From: Hemileia vastatrix | Lineage: Eukaryota > Basidiomycota > Pucciniomycetes > Pucciniales > Zaghouaniaceae | Length of the DNA: 64,000 nucleotides | NCBI GenBank assembly: GCA_030280995.1 | Contig: JASXTE010000017.1 | Location: forward strand, 6,647,001-6,711,000 | Reading direction: 5' to 3' | Part shown: piece by piece, positions 7,766 to 18,060 of the stretch | How positions within the stretch are numbered: position 1 is the stretch's first letter | Layout: the number at the start of each line of letters is the position of its first letter | Translations under genes and position numbers: made by a program | Notes under the pieces: generated by a model | Told to the model about the DNA's origin: nothing | Database searches by the model: none | What the model saw: only the letters and a program-made list of their open reading frames with translations

Positions 7766-10353
7766 TCATCCCTTTCCAACAAACATAATTCACCAGAAGC
7801 CGTCCGTTTAATATGCCGCTTCTTGGTGCAAACACAACACTGGCACAGTGTAGTAATCCCTGGCCGTGTTTCCCAACCTTCATCTCCAGGAGGTGCTAAC
7901 CGCATATGTAACCTCCGCATATCTTCACCAGTGATCTCCAAACTAATCCCCATGCCAGCTTGATACCCTATCCTGGCCTCAAAATCCATCAAAAAAGGAC
8001 CACCAAGAACAGTTTTGACTGCTCCTCTGGCCACGTAAAAGTGAACCTTACCAACAGATCCACCAATGCCTAACCTGACATGCTCAGCAGTACCCATCAG
8101 CTCTGTTGCATGCCCTCCAATACCTCTGAGGTTTCCCCCAGTTCCACTTTTAATTGGCAAGCCTATACTCGTCGCTTGCTCCAATGAAATTAAATTAATT
8201 TGAGACCCTGAATCGACCAAGGCCTTTACTTCTTTACCATTAAGAGTTACCACCAGGTAACCCAGGGGAGCGGAAAAATGTGTATCTACATCTTCCCCAA
8301 ACTTTTCAGCATTTTCACAAATATATTCCACCTCTCCAGTGGAAACCCGACGCCTCGTCAAATGCTTCTTTTGCTTTTCAGCAAGCGCCGGACTAATCGT
8401 AAATAACTCCCCCAAAGATAAGGGAATCTGAAGTTGATTCACCCTATTCAAAACTGCGTCCATCGCATTAGCTTGACCAGAAACTACTGGCCGCTCATAC
8501 TGGACCTTTGATTTAACAACCTTGGCCCTGGGTACCTCTTGAGGTCCAACCGAGCCATCTTCACCCCCCATAATAACATCTTCACTTTCTATAACCCTAA
8601 CTCCGTCACCAGCTTCTTGCACTAATCCTGATCCATCGCTAGTCCTTCTTACTCCCTCCATTGGGATGGGACCGCTAAAACTTGGTCTGGGTAGAGACGC
8701 CAACGGTACGTCCTCCTCAGAATCCGAATCATCCTCTGGCATAGGCTCACCATTTAAATCAAACTTGCCATAACTAGGGGGCCCCATATCAGCAATCCCC
8801 TTCTGCATTTTATATAATTCGTCCTTAGAGTAAGGGTTCAATTTGTTGGCGGCAGTTTGAGCACTAGAATTCTTGTCCTTAGAGTAAGGGTTCACTTTGT
8901 TATTGGCCTTGCCAGGATTAGCCCTCAATTGGCTCTGAATGCTACTTTTCGCCTTAGTAGCAGCTGCTCTTCTAGCAGCATTAACATCGTATTCGCCAGC
9001 CATACAGCTACCCTCCACCTGGGCAACCGTCGCCAGCTCTAAACCACCAAAAGAAGTAGAAAATGTGGCTTTACTGACCTCTTTCTCCTTGCCCTTGTCA
9101 GCTTTACCACCATTACCATTACCATTTTTGCCACTCTTGGCATTAACATCTTCATCCGTCACCTCTTCAAATCTGGCTCTCCTTTCAGCCGTTAAACTTC
9201 TTCTGACCAAATCAGAAGGAGACTGTCCATCACTGGGCTTGATGAACGAACCATCGGGAAATTTATAAACTTTACCATCAAATAAAACTCGCCCAGCATC
9301 CATATCCTTATCAAGAGCAAAACAAACTGTTGCTCTATGACCCCTCCTATTACAATAGGAGCACACCTTTGGCTCATCATAGCCACCTCTATATCCATTA
9401 CCACCATTCCCACCATTTCTCCCATTGCCTGGGAAGCGGTTACCGTTGTTATTGCCATTATAATTTCGACGTTCATAACCTCTGGACTGATAAGAAGTCG
9501 ACGTCGACGAAGAAGCGATTGGGGCCTTATTGGCCTTCTGGGTTTCTTGAACAAATATTTTTAATTGTTTCGTTAAATCGGCCAAGTGATCGACCATCTT
9601 GTTGTCTACATTGCCCTCAACTTTTGCAGCAGGAACACCCATTTGTGCCTTCTTGGCCTCCTGGGCTTTGACCATAATATCGTTGTTCTCGGCCAAAACT
9701 TCGCTAACCTTACTGACATATTGAGTGCAAGACTCTTGATACTTGTCCAACGCTAATAACTTTAGATGGGCTTGGATGTTCTCTTTAATAACCTCCAGAG
9801 CCGGTAACTTCTGCTCACCGTTTGGCAGTTCCTTCATTAAATTCTTTCTTGAGAGATCCTTCAAGACGTCCATTCGAATATCCCTACTGCATGCTGACCA
9901 AAACAAATCTTTTGCTTGATTTTCATGCACTAATTCATCCACCAAAATAAGATATTCTACCACTTCATCAAACTGAACACAAAGTTTTTTGAAGTCCACC
10001 ATTGAAGAAACACCACCTTTAGCTTGCCAGTAACCTACAATTTTGTTGAGGTCCATCATAGTAAACCTAACACCCCATCTATCAACCATAGCTTTAGAAA
10101 GCTTAACCCAATCCTTGTCCTTAAATGCCTGCATAGCAATAACCTCTTTTTCCACCTCCCTATCGGCAATAAAAAATCTAACTTGCTTCACCATATCGAC
10201 ATGGGAAGCACCATCAACAGCAGCAGCAGCTTCATACCTGCTAATGAACCATTTAACCTCCTCCCCATCAAACTTTGGGCCATCCCAAGAAACAATTCTA
10301 ACTGAGGGAGTAAGAGGGTTAGAAGATCCAGAAGCAACAGCAGAAGAAGACAT
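7744..10353 (-). CDS. gag: Gag-protease polyprotein of element A
   Basis: 869 codons from ATG at 10353. Residues 1-260 form a capsid-like helical region. A Gly/Asn/Arg-rich stretch (about 290-328) leads to a CX2CX4HX4C zinc knuckle at 331-344 (CSYCNRRGHRATVC). A charged, low-complexity linker with two related NPYSKD motifs follows. An aspartic protease sits near the C-terminus with DSG at 714-716 and a second GG-L-ike half after it. The last residues include a Cys-rich CQCCVC patch. Placing protease with Gag, upstream of the frameshift, separates it from RT. Intact, unlike the copy in element B, which has one stop and a small in-frame deletion. Confidence 0.92.
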   Translation of the reverse strand: MSSSAVASGSSNPLTPSVRIVSWDGPKFDGEEVKWFISRYEAAAAVDGASHVDMVKQVRFFIADREVEKEVIAMQAFKDKDWVKLSKAMVDRWGVRFTMMDLNKIVGYWQAKGGVSSMVDFKKLCVQFDEVVEYLILVDELVHENQAKDLFWSACSRDIRMDVLKDLSRKNLMKELPNGEQKLPALEVIKENIQAHLKLLALDKYQESCTQYVSKVSEVLAENNDIMVKAQEAKKAQMGVPAAKVEGNVDNKMVDHLADLTKQLKIFVQETQKANKAPIASSSTSTSYQSRGYERRNYNGNNNGNRFPGNGRNGGNGGNGYRGGYDEPKVCSYCNRRGHRATVCFALDKDMDAGRVLFDGKVYKFPDGSFIKPSDGQSPSDLVRRSLTAERRARFEEVTDEDVNAKSGKNGNGNGGKADKGKEKEVSKATFSTSFGGLELATVAQVEGSCMAGEYDVNAARRAAATKAKSSIQSQLRANPGKANNKVNPYSKDKNSSAQTAANKLNPYSKDELYKMQKGIADMGPPSYGKFDLNGEPMPEDDSDSEEDVPLASLPRPSFSGPIPMEGVRRTSDGSGLVQEAGDGVRVIESEDVIMGGEDGSVGPQEVPRAKVVKSKVQYERPVVSGQANAMDAVLNRVNQLQIPLSLGELFTISPALAEKQKKHLTRRRVSTGEVEYICENAEKFGEDVDTHFSAPLGYLVVTLNGKEVKALVDSGSQINLISLEQATSIGLPIKSGTGGNLRGIGGHATELMGTAEHVRLGIGGSVGKVHFYVARGAVKTVLGGPFLMDFEARIGYQAGMGISLEITGEDMRRLHMRLAPPGDEGWETRPGITTLCQCCVCTKKRHIKRTASGELCLLERDECPHFLG
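7750..7756 (-). promoter_or_regulatory. Predicted -1 ribosomal frameshift site, gag-pro to pol (element A)
   Basis: In the gag frame the coding strand reads CA-T TTT TTG-GGG-TAG, a heptamer of the X XXY YYZ type directly before the gag stop. A -1 slip gives TTT TTT GGG, which is the pol frame. Pol has a stop just before its AUG (7765), so the slip must happen between 7765 and 7744. The same heptamer is kept in element B at 58048-58054. A downstream pseudoknot was not assessed. G in the last position is less efficient in known eukaryotic sites. Confidence 0.6.
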
Positions 10354-10510
10354 CCCAATAAGTAATGAAAAGCGTTAACAATCGATAAAATAACAAGCCT
10401 CTTGCAGGCCAATAACAAAAATCCAATTAGAGTTCCAGAAAATAAGCCTCTTGCAGGCTAATAACGTTCTTGATCCAAGTAAGTCTTTAAAGAAAGCTAG
10501 AGAATTCGAA

Positions 10511-10527
10511 CCCCACGTTGGGCGCCA
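10511..10527 (-). promoter_or_regulatory. Primer binding site of element A, tRNA-Lys(CUU)-like
   Basis: Three bases from the LTR edge the minus strand reads TGGCGCCCAACGTGGGG. Its complement, extended upstream, matches the 3' end of eukaryotic tRNA-Lys(CUU) as I remember it (acceptor strand GTTGGGCG plus CCA, T-stem CCCAC, T-loop TTCGAA). Element B keeps the same 17 bases at 60789-60805. Confidence 0.7.
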
Positions 10528-10530
10528 ACT

Positions 10531-11684
10531 ATGGTAAGGTAAACTCTTACAGTCGCCTTGCTGTAAGCAGAATCCGGAGGAGATATGTGGATTTAGCCGA
10601 AAACCCCGTCCTTCCAATAAAAATAACAAAATGGGAATTCTAAATCACTAAGCTAACCAATCTACTTGAATCTGATTGATAAAAATAATGAAACTCTAAA
10701 ATAATTAACGCTTATTGAGATTTAAAGAAAGTGGCTGTTGATAAAGAAATACTGATAACAACAATTAAGGTGTACCAGTGAAAGATCTGAAAAGATTGAC
10801 TTTTATGTTTTTATAATAATTTGAATTTTTATGAGACAGCAATAATCAAGTCCCAGTGATGAAGACCTTTCTAAAGATACCCTATATGAAGTGTGATTTA
10901 AATTGTTGAATTGTATTTCTAAAATGTTATGTATAAATAATAATGTTATAAGGGTATTACAAGTTATTTTAATTTGTTGAGTAATAAAAAAGGAGACTGT
11001 GGTGGTCAATGATTAAGCTGTATGATGTGTCCCCCCTCTCAATTTCGAGTTTGAGAGTCGCTTAAGTATTCCTAGTCACGCGCCTAAGTTTTCCCCTCCA
11101 GAGCTCTTCCAGAGTCAATCCGGAGCCCGTACGGAGTCCGTACGGAGTCCGTACGGAGTCAAAGCGGAGTCCGTACGGAGTCGTACGGAGTCGAAACGGA
11201 GTCCGTCCGGACTTCCGGACTCAATTTAGAACCTTAAAACCACAATAAAAAATCTAGAAAAATTACACATAATAGAGCTACTTCCCCTTTACCTACCAAA
11301 CTAATTTTCGTAGTCTGCGCAGCTCTAATTATCCCGTGAAAATTCATCAAAGTTAAGTAATTTTTGAAAAACGTAAATATTTCTATAAAACTTTAAAATT
11401 CATTTAAAAATATAAGAAAAATAGTAAAAATTCTGGGAAAATTTCCCAAGGTTCTTGAGTGACTCGACTTAATACTTATAAATTTTTCAGACCGTAAAAA
11501 TAAGTTTTCTCCGCAAAATAAATTGTTTTCGTGTAGGCATTTGCTCGTGACCAATTTCTTCATATTTAAAACTCCAATAAATTAAATAAAACCCCTTTTT
11601 AAAAAAAATAATAACACCAATCTTGCATGCCGTGATAACTCCATTTACATATTTAGGTGCCGTACTAAACTTTAGGCTACCACA
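10531..11684 (-). repeat. 5' LTR of element A
   Basis: About 1154 bp. In element orientation it starts TGTGGTAGCC and ends CTTACCAT. It is homologous over its length to the two LTRs of element B (49633-50757 and 60809-61941), which define the edges. It carries a tandem CGGAGTCCGTA array in the U3 part (11121-11220). Flanking bases 11685-11689 (acgct) should form one half of the target duplication; the partner is outside the window. Confidence 0.88.
11121..11220. repeat. CGG-rich tandem array in LTR of element A
   Basis: Tandem repeats of CGGAGTCCGTA (11 bp) with spacer variants. The 14-bp ACTCCGTACGGAGT is a perfect palindrome that recurs in the array. It is strikingly GC-rich against the AT-rich surroundings. 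Equivalent arrays are at 50222-50295 and 61399-61492 with different copy number. It is a candidate upstream regulatory array. Confidence 0.7.
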
Positions 11685-12104
11685 ACGCTGTAACAACATT
11701 GGGACATGAAATATAGAGCTAAATTAGCCCTATCTAATTGTACTAAGAACTTAACTCTAAGACTTAAGGTTAGCCCGTAAAATATGAAAAACAAAATTAA
11801 ACAGCTATCTTTGTAACTGAAAAATGAGGAAATGACCCCTTAAAACTTAGAATATGAAAATTATCAAAAAGACCTGAAATATAGAGAAAAACCGGGGCTA
11901 TTCAATGTAGTACCCACATACCCGCAGTCCCAATATTCACGGAATAAATCTAGAAAAACACCCAATTCTTCAACAGATGTCAATTAAGACATGCACAAAC
12001 AGCACCAAACAACAAAACAAAGGGCCCTGCCAATGTTGGAAGACCGCACTGTTCATCATCTCCTCCTTCTTTTAGACGACCAGCTGACAAACTAACAGAG
12101 CCAA
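11685..12104. other. Flanking sequence, no gene recognised
   Basis: AT-rich, no long ORF, no recognisable repeat apart from its position between element A and the family D relic. Confidence 0.4.
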
Positions 12105-13802
12105 ATTCACATTCTACCTAAATTTCATCCACATTTGAGTTATCCATGCTTTCAGTCAAGTTACTAGACAAGATATTAAAAAAAGTCAGGTTATTTTCTA
12201 CAAAAGTGAAGTGATTTTTCCAAAAGTGGTATTCAATATTTTAAAACAATAAGAATATAAATATTAATATATTACTTTAGTTAAAATAAAATTTATAATA
12301 ATAAAAAATATATTAAGATTATTATGTATAAAATAAAAAATAACAATCAAAAAATTTATTATTAATCAAATAATGTGATTTTATTTATAATTTAAAATAA
12401 TAACAACTAATTATTAATTTGGTACAATTACAAAAATATCAATTTCAACCAATTATAGTAATACCAAAATTTAATGTCAATAATTGGGACTAAGCACAGA
12501 GTACTATTATTGTCAACCAATATTATCAAAATTTAATGAAAAGTTAATTTAATAATTTAATGAAAAAATTAATTATCTTCTAGGACAATGAGGGTTTCTC
12601 TATTATTTTCAACTAGGAAAAAAATTCTTATAAAAATTGATCACTTACATTCAGTGTCTCAGAAAAAAAGGCAAGGCACTGTTATTGCAATAGAGTTTGA
12701 ATAATAGAGTTGATAGGTGCAAAGGTTGACAGACTTTAGTGATCCAAAAATAAACTTAATATAATTTATATTTAGTAATATATAAAAAAAAGTGTTAAAC
12801 ACAAGTTCAAAACACAGTGGTGGAAAAATTTTGAAAACTTGCGACAGGTGGTCCGTGTGTCCATTTCTTTGTTCAAAAATTTGTCATTTTTGTTCAGAAA
12901 GGCCTTCAAGTATTGGCTGGTTTGTCTAGAAGAAGGAAAATAAAAGGAAGAAGAGTAGAATGAAAATAGGAAAAGAACAAGTTTAAAGATAAATGAAGAG
13001 AAGAGGGAAAAGAACTAAAGGATAAAGTGACAATGAGATACTGGATTTGATAGGAATAAAGACAATGGGTGAACTGAATTACAATATTAAGTATTTTACA
13101 TTTTCTCTGCTTAAGTATCAACTTCTAATGATTAAAAATCTTAGAGCAAACTTATTAATTTATTTAGTATTTAAGGGAACAGAAGGGCCACAACATATAA
13201 TAAAATATAATTTAGAATTTACAATATGATAAGTAATGTAAGTGATTGGCTGAAGGGGATTACCCAAGACCTTTTTATTGGAAAGGGGTCCTCTGAAGCA
13301 CCACTAAATTGTATATAAAAAGTAACAATAAAGTGAAAAAAGAAAATAAAAGAGAATAAGTGAAACCTGGATATTGAGAGAAAAATATGAAACAAGAAAT
13401 TAAACCCATGAGTACGAAAACTAATTTTCCCATCCTATATTCCCAATCCAGTTAATTAAAATGGTGAATAACTAAGAAAGTTTGTAAATGTGAAAATATG
13501 ATTAATATATCTAAAACATGTACTAAAATGAGTTTTAAGTGCTTTTAATTGAACCAATACTTAATATCACTTAAGATAAGTATATTATGACTCCATAAAC
13601 ACCTTAATAAGTATTATTAGGCTATGGATAAGCTATTCAAACTACTATAAGTCATATGATAGTGTTATAATTTTATATATAAGTATTATTACCATATATT
13701 TAAGTATTAAAACTTTTATTTTAACTTATAAGCTTAATTCAATTAAGTTTATCTTATTTTAAACATAAGAATTACTCAGTCCTGGGGATACCTATGCTGA
13801 CA
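12105..13802 (-). mobile_element. Truncated relic of family D (5' LTR plus start of gag)
   Basis: A diverged copy of the 5' end of element D. 12105-12170 resembles the first gag codons of D, and 12480-12910 matches its 5' leader (shared ATTGGGACTAAGCACA and surroundings). 12911-13802 is a diverged LTR ending CTATGCTGACA, compare GCCTGGCTGACA in D. Everything downstream of early gag is missing. No intact ORF. Confidence 0.65.
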
Positions 13803-13880
13803 GGGGTAAAGGGGGGGACTTGAGGCGGCCAAGGAGGGGTTAAAGGGGGGGTTGAGGCGGGCAAGGAGTGGTTAAAGTGG
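13803..13880 (+). repeat. G-rich direct repeats
   Basis: Short block with several runs of four to seven G, arranged as two approximate copies of GGGGTTAAAGGGGGGGTTGAGG. It has enough G tracts for a quadruplex on the plus strand. It directly abuts the end of the family D relic LTR. Confidence 0.5.
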
Positions 13881-13969
13881 AGACTTTTAGAGGGGAATTT
13901 TGAAGCAAGAAAAAGAGACTAATCTCTGCTTTTTATTTTTTTTAAAGAATTTATTTTTATTTCCCTTAG

Positions 13970-14560
13970 TTTCAGGACGTTTCCTCCTGTTTTCAAAATA
14001 AATCTGGTAATTTTTTTTTCTTTTGTCTTTGTTTTGGCAAATAATTATTCTGAAATATACTGAATTCAATTTTTTTTATTTTAATAAATTTGATTGCAGG
14101 ACATCACATGGTATTTCTAATAGCAGGTAAGTATTTTTTTTACAATTAAAATTACTGAATTTATTTTATTTTCATTTTTTTTGATTTACTCTTTTTTTTT
14201 GGTGATTTTGTTTGTTTTTTTAAGAACTTCATCTGGTATTTTCAAAACCATTCAGGACTTTATCTTGATTTTTATGTTTTTGAAATTTCTTTAACATTTA
14301 TTTATTTATATTTATATTTTTTATTTTTTTAGAAATTTTTTTCTAGAATATTACCTGGTATTTCAAACATTATTCAAGTTTTTTTTTATTTTTTTTATTT
14401 TTAAATTTATTTGCTGGTTTTTTTGCATTTTTTTTAACCAAAAAAAGATTTTCTTTTCAATTATTTTACTGATAATTTTTTACTGTTGGGGGTTTTTTTT
14501 AATACATTTATATTTATATTTATTTATTTTTTGTTTTATAGATTTTTTTTCCAGAACGTT
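13970..14560 (+). repeat. Degenerate tandem repeat, T-rich
   Basis: Four to five loose copies of a unit containing CTGGTATTTC preceded by a GAA/GGAC-A-TTAC/ATC motif (near 13976, 14098, 14224, 14345 and 14552), separated by T-rich spacers of about 110-125 bp. No coding potential beyond a low-complexity peptide. Confidence 0.35.
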
Positions 14561-14563
14561 ACT

Positions 14564-15790
14564 ATGGAAAATTTAATTCTCTCATCTTCATTATCATCAA
14601 TTTCTTCTGAATCATCTTTATCCTCTCTTTCTTCTTTGTCTTCAAATCTTGAAAGCTCCAAGAATAGCAATCAAATATATTAATCTTCTTCTTCTTTATC
14701 TTTAATTTCTTCTATCTCTTCAATGTCTCTCAATTAATTTTCTTCTCCCAATCAATCTGAGCTTTCCTAAACAGAAAATAAAAATCAGAAAATCATGGAA
14801 CCAGCTATAGAATCAAGCAATTCAAAGACAAAATTTTATAAAAAAAGAGAGTTTATTAGGATGAAGATAATTTTCAAAACACTCTTTTGACATTATAAGA
14901 CTTCAATATCAAATCTTACGAAAAAAGATTTTTACAAAAACATCAAAAGCTTACAGAAGGGGGTATAGATGTCATTGTTGCAGTTGTCAATAACAATAAC
15001 AGATACGAACCTCAATTCATCTTAGAAGTTCATTCATTTAATGGGAAAAAGGATGAAGTTTTTTTTCAGTATTCAGATTTAACTTCTACACTCTATCAAA
15101 TGGCTTTGGTTTGACAACCCTTATCAAATAAAAATCTGATTTTTGGTGTCATAAAAGGTTTTAGTTGGAAACCAGGATATGATCAAGTAGTTTCTTTTAG
15201 TATGTAAATATTTTTTATTATAAGTAATTTCTAATTTTGTCATATATTTCAGGAATTTATTCTTTATTAAAAAATTTAAGACCAAAGAAAATGGAAGAAG
15301 ATCTGAAACAATGGAATTCTTTAGGATCATTTAATATTTTCTTGGTAAATCAATTTAAAAAATTATGTATTAAAGCTTTTCAAAAAAACCATTAACTTGC
15401 TTTAAAATCTGATTTACCAAATTGGTCTGATCCTGAATGGAAAGAAGCAATAAATGATTATGTTTTTTATTCTAATGTTATCATCACTTATAAACAATTC
15501 TACAATAATGTTCATCAGGATAAACATGATAAGAGTTGTCTAACATTTGTAATTTTATCTTATATTAATCAAGAGACTGGTTTTCCTATTACATCACCCT
15601 TTTCTGATGAGGGATATGGCCTTTATTTTACTGACCATAAATTTGTTATTTATTTTGGTGGTGCAAATAGAATAGTTGAGGCTATATAGAATGATTCTCA
15701 ACATTAGCATCAAACAACTAAAGCACCTACATCTTCAGTTTCTTTTCAAGAATCTACCCATTTTGGCTGTTCATTCTAATTAAATTAGGT
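14564..15790 (+). pseudogene. Decayed spliced gene, unknown family
   Basis: Starts with an ATG and a Ser-rich tract, then breaks by stops. From about 14905 one frame gives protein-like sequence (EGGIDVIVAVV, FILEVHSF). It has a 53-bp intron at 15200-15252 (GTATGT..TTTCAG). Downstream is a second open stretch (LPNWSDPEWKEAIND, SYINQETGFPITSP). At least two in-frame stops (near 15112 and 15393) and a break in the first exon make it non-functional. I do not recognise the family. Transcription on the plus strand is opposite to most elements here. Confidence 0.5.
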
Positions 15791-15929
15791 CTTATTAATT
15801 GTATTAATAATCAAAAAAAAATTAGATTAAAAAATTGTTCTTAGTAGATCTGTCAAGTATGGTAACTAAAATATTAAAAATATTTAACTATCATTAAATA
15901 TTTTCATCCTTTTTTTCTCATTTATTAAA

Positions 15930-15962
<33 letters not shown>

Positions 15963-16075
15963 CTTTTCTAATTTTTTAAAATTTTCCTTTTTATTTCCCT
16001 TTTTTCAATTTTATTTTTCCTTTTAAATTTTTTTTGCATTTGAATTCAAATTTTTCTCTTCATATTATTTTTTAA

Positions 16076-16560
16076 AGTTATGAAAAGATAGTTCTCTAGT
16101 TTTATATTATGGAGTAATTGGACTTAGGTCATTCTACTGGCTATTATATGAAATTGGAATACTTGATTCGGACTGGTTAAAATAATTTTTTGATGAAATT
16201 TTCATTTTCCCTATAAATTTGGATTTGTCTCTTCTAATTATTTTTTAAAGTTACATCAAGATAGATTTCTGGTTTTATATGATGGTGCATCTGGCCTTAG
16301 TTCATTTTACTGGCTATTATATAAAATAAGAAATATTGATTTGCACTGGTGAAAATAATTGGTTGATGAAATTTTCATTTAATTTTGCTTTTTTTCATCC
16401 AATTAATTTTTAAAGTTACGTCAAGATAGTTTTCTGGTTTTATATAATTGTGAATCTGTCCTTAGGTTGTTCTACTGGCTATTATATAAAATTGGAAAGC
16501 TTGATTTTCATTAGTGAAAATTATTGGTTGATGAAATTTTTATTTTTATATTTTTTTCCA
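16076..16560 (+). repeat. Three tandem units of about 165 bp
   Basis: Three diverged direct repeats starting near 16076, 16250 and 16415. Each contains AAGATAG..CTGGTTTTATAT, then CTACTGGCTATTATATAAAA, then GATGAAATTTTCATTT. No coding sense. Could be the inside of an old element or a local minisatellite. Confidence 0.65.
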
Positions 16561-16599
16561 TTTGATTTCTTTATTTCAATAAATTGCAGGGAATGAGGT

Positions 16600-16870
16600 A
16601 TTTCCAAGTTTTCAAATAAGAATTTAGAAAAAAATTTGACTTGAAAATTTGGTGATACTCTTCCCTTAATTCAATAAAATACAGGAGGGAGGGGTATCAC
16701 CAAATTTTTATATGAGACTTGCAAAAAAAAATTGACTTGAAAGTCCTCAATTGATCTCAAATTATGCATAATTTGATCAACTATAACCATAATTTTATCC
16801 TTCATTGAGCACACATTGAGCACATATTGATCAAAAATAGACTTTTGAATATCCAATATGATTATAAATT
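16600..16870. repeat. Relic related to the repeat at 41764
   Basis: Contains an inverted pair around AATTTGGTGATAC / GTATCACCAAATT (about 16648-16710), followed by CATTGAGCACA repeats and ACTTTTGAATATCCAATATG. The order and wording resemble 41764-42050, suggesting a shared non-autonomous DNA element. Confidence 0.4.
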
Positions 16871-17302
16871 TAGAGGATTAAAATTATTCCTTAACATACC
16901 TAAGCATTACTTTTCATCCAAAACATAATCAATAAAATTATTAAAGTAAAAATTAATATAAAATAATGATATATTTTACTACATAATTGCAACAATAGAT
17001 AAATTTAGAAATTTTTTTGATCACAAATATTAATAACTATAGGTTTTGAAATAACTAATACCATTTCTATTTTAAAATTTTAAAGAGAATATAGTCACTT
17101 CTCTCTTAAAATATATTAAGTCTTTGTAGAAGTAAGTTTTGTATACTTATTATTATTTTAACTAAAATATAAACCTACAGGCTATTGAAAATAAAATATT
17201 CAGTTACTTAATTAAAGAAAATATTTATATTTATATAAAAATAAAAATAGTACTTAAAGTGTATAAATTGAAAGGTTGTTATGGAAATTAATGAAGAAAT
17301 GA

Positions 17303-17364
17303 TTTTTGGTAAAAGTGTCCAGCACAAGTTTGGCCAAACTTGTGCTGGACACTTTTACCAAAAA
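17303..17364. repeat. 62-bp perfect palindrome
   Basis: Two 31-base arms with no spacer, centred on TTTGGCCAAA. The core reads GTGTCCAGCACAAG on one arm and its exact complement on the other. Two imperfect copies follow within 300 bp (17448-17492 and 17549-17594). Confidence 0.9.
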
Positions 17365-17447
17365 AAATTTTGATTCCATCAATAATCTTCATTATATGGG
17401 CTATTTTTTTGGGTTTTCCTTGCAATTCTTATTCACTGGTCTTGTAC

Positions 17448-17594
17448 AAAGTGTCAAGCACAAGTTTGGTCAAACTTGTTCTGGAAACTTTTATGAAGAA
17501 CACCTCACTTCTCTTAAATAAAAATGCACTTGACCAACTTCATATTGGAAAAGTGTCCAGCACAAGTTTGGCAGAAATTTTGCTGGACACTTTG
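17448..17594. repeat. Two imperfect copies of the palindrome
   Basis: 17448-17492 and 17549-17594 repeat the GTGTCCAGCACAAGTTTGG arm and its complement with several mismatches, on the same centre. Spacing between the three centres is about 100-135 bp. Confidence 0.8.
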
Positions 17595-17676
17595 GATAAA
17601 ACCAGCGGCTAACAATTACAAGGAAAACCAAAAAAAGAGGCCATATAATGAGCATAATTGATTTCATTAAATATCT

Positions 17677-17936
17677 TCATTGTGGAAGAGGACAGATTTG
17701 TGATCCAGATCCAATTTCTTCAAGTAGTTGTCTAATTTGGCAGCTCTTTTTGTTAGAAAAACCACCAATATGTGTTGCTTCTCCTTCTTTGAATAATCTA
17801 AAAACATGAACTAAAGATCTTTCACATTGAATAATTGCTGAAGTGGATACTTCATTAAATACTGATCTTTCTCTTGGAAAAATAGATTTAAAATTAAAAG
17901 AGAATTTTCCAATGAAGCTTAAATTTGACACTTTAA
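17677..17936 (-). pseudogene. Gene fragment, unknown family
   Basis: The last 80 or so codons of a minus-strand ORF look protein-like (CERSLVHVFRLFKEGEATH, IRQLLEEIGSGSQICPLPQ, then TGA at 17677). The upstream part is AT-rich and not protein-like; a possible acceptor (AATTAAAG) precedes the good part. No domain recognised. It may be a C-terminal exon whose upstream exons are lost. Confidence 0.35.
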
Positions 17937-18060
17937 TTAAATGAATATTATGGTGATGGTGGTAGTTTAAAAAAAGGGAGGATGATAGAAAATTTTTGAA
18001 AGAGATGAAAGTAGAGAATATATTAAATATTAGATGAATATTCACAATTGAATTTTTCAA

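Larger units (their letters stand above)
1..11684 (-). mobile_element. Element A: Ty3/gypsy LTR retrotransposon, 3' LTR outside window
   Basis: Minus-strand gypsy element. Order along its RNA: 5' LTR (10531-11684), primer site, gag-pro, pol, a 3 kb 3' non-coding region with hairpin repeats, then an antisense spliced gene that runs off the window start. Both gag-pro (869 codons) and pol (1419 codons) are open, so the coding part looks functional. Element B at 49633-61941 is a second copy of the same family and shows what should follow: a polypurine tract and the 3' LTR. Neither is seen here, so either the 3' LTR lies before base 1 or the element is truncated. The end of the antisense gene is also found next to the 3' LTR of B, which favours the first reading. 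Family name unknown to me. Confidence 0.85.

Noticed and set aside
8857..9671. Plus-strand ORFs of up to 113 codons within gag of A (and copies in B)
   Set aside because: Shadow frames of the gag ORF; conserved because the coding strand is. They contain no start context or domain.
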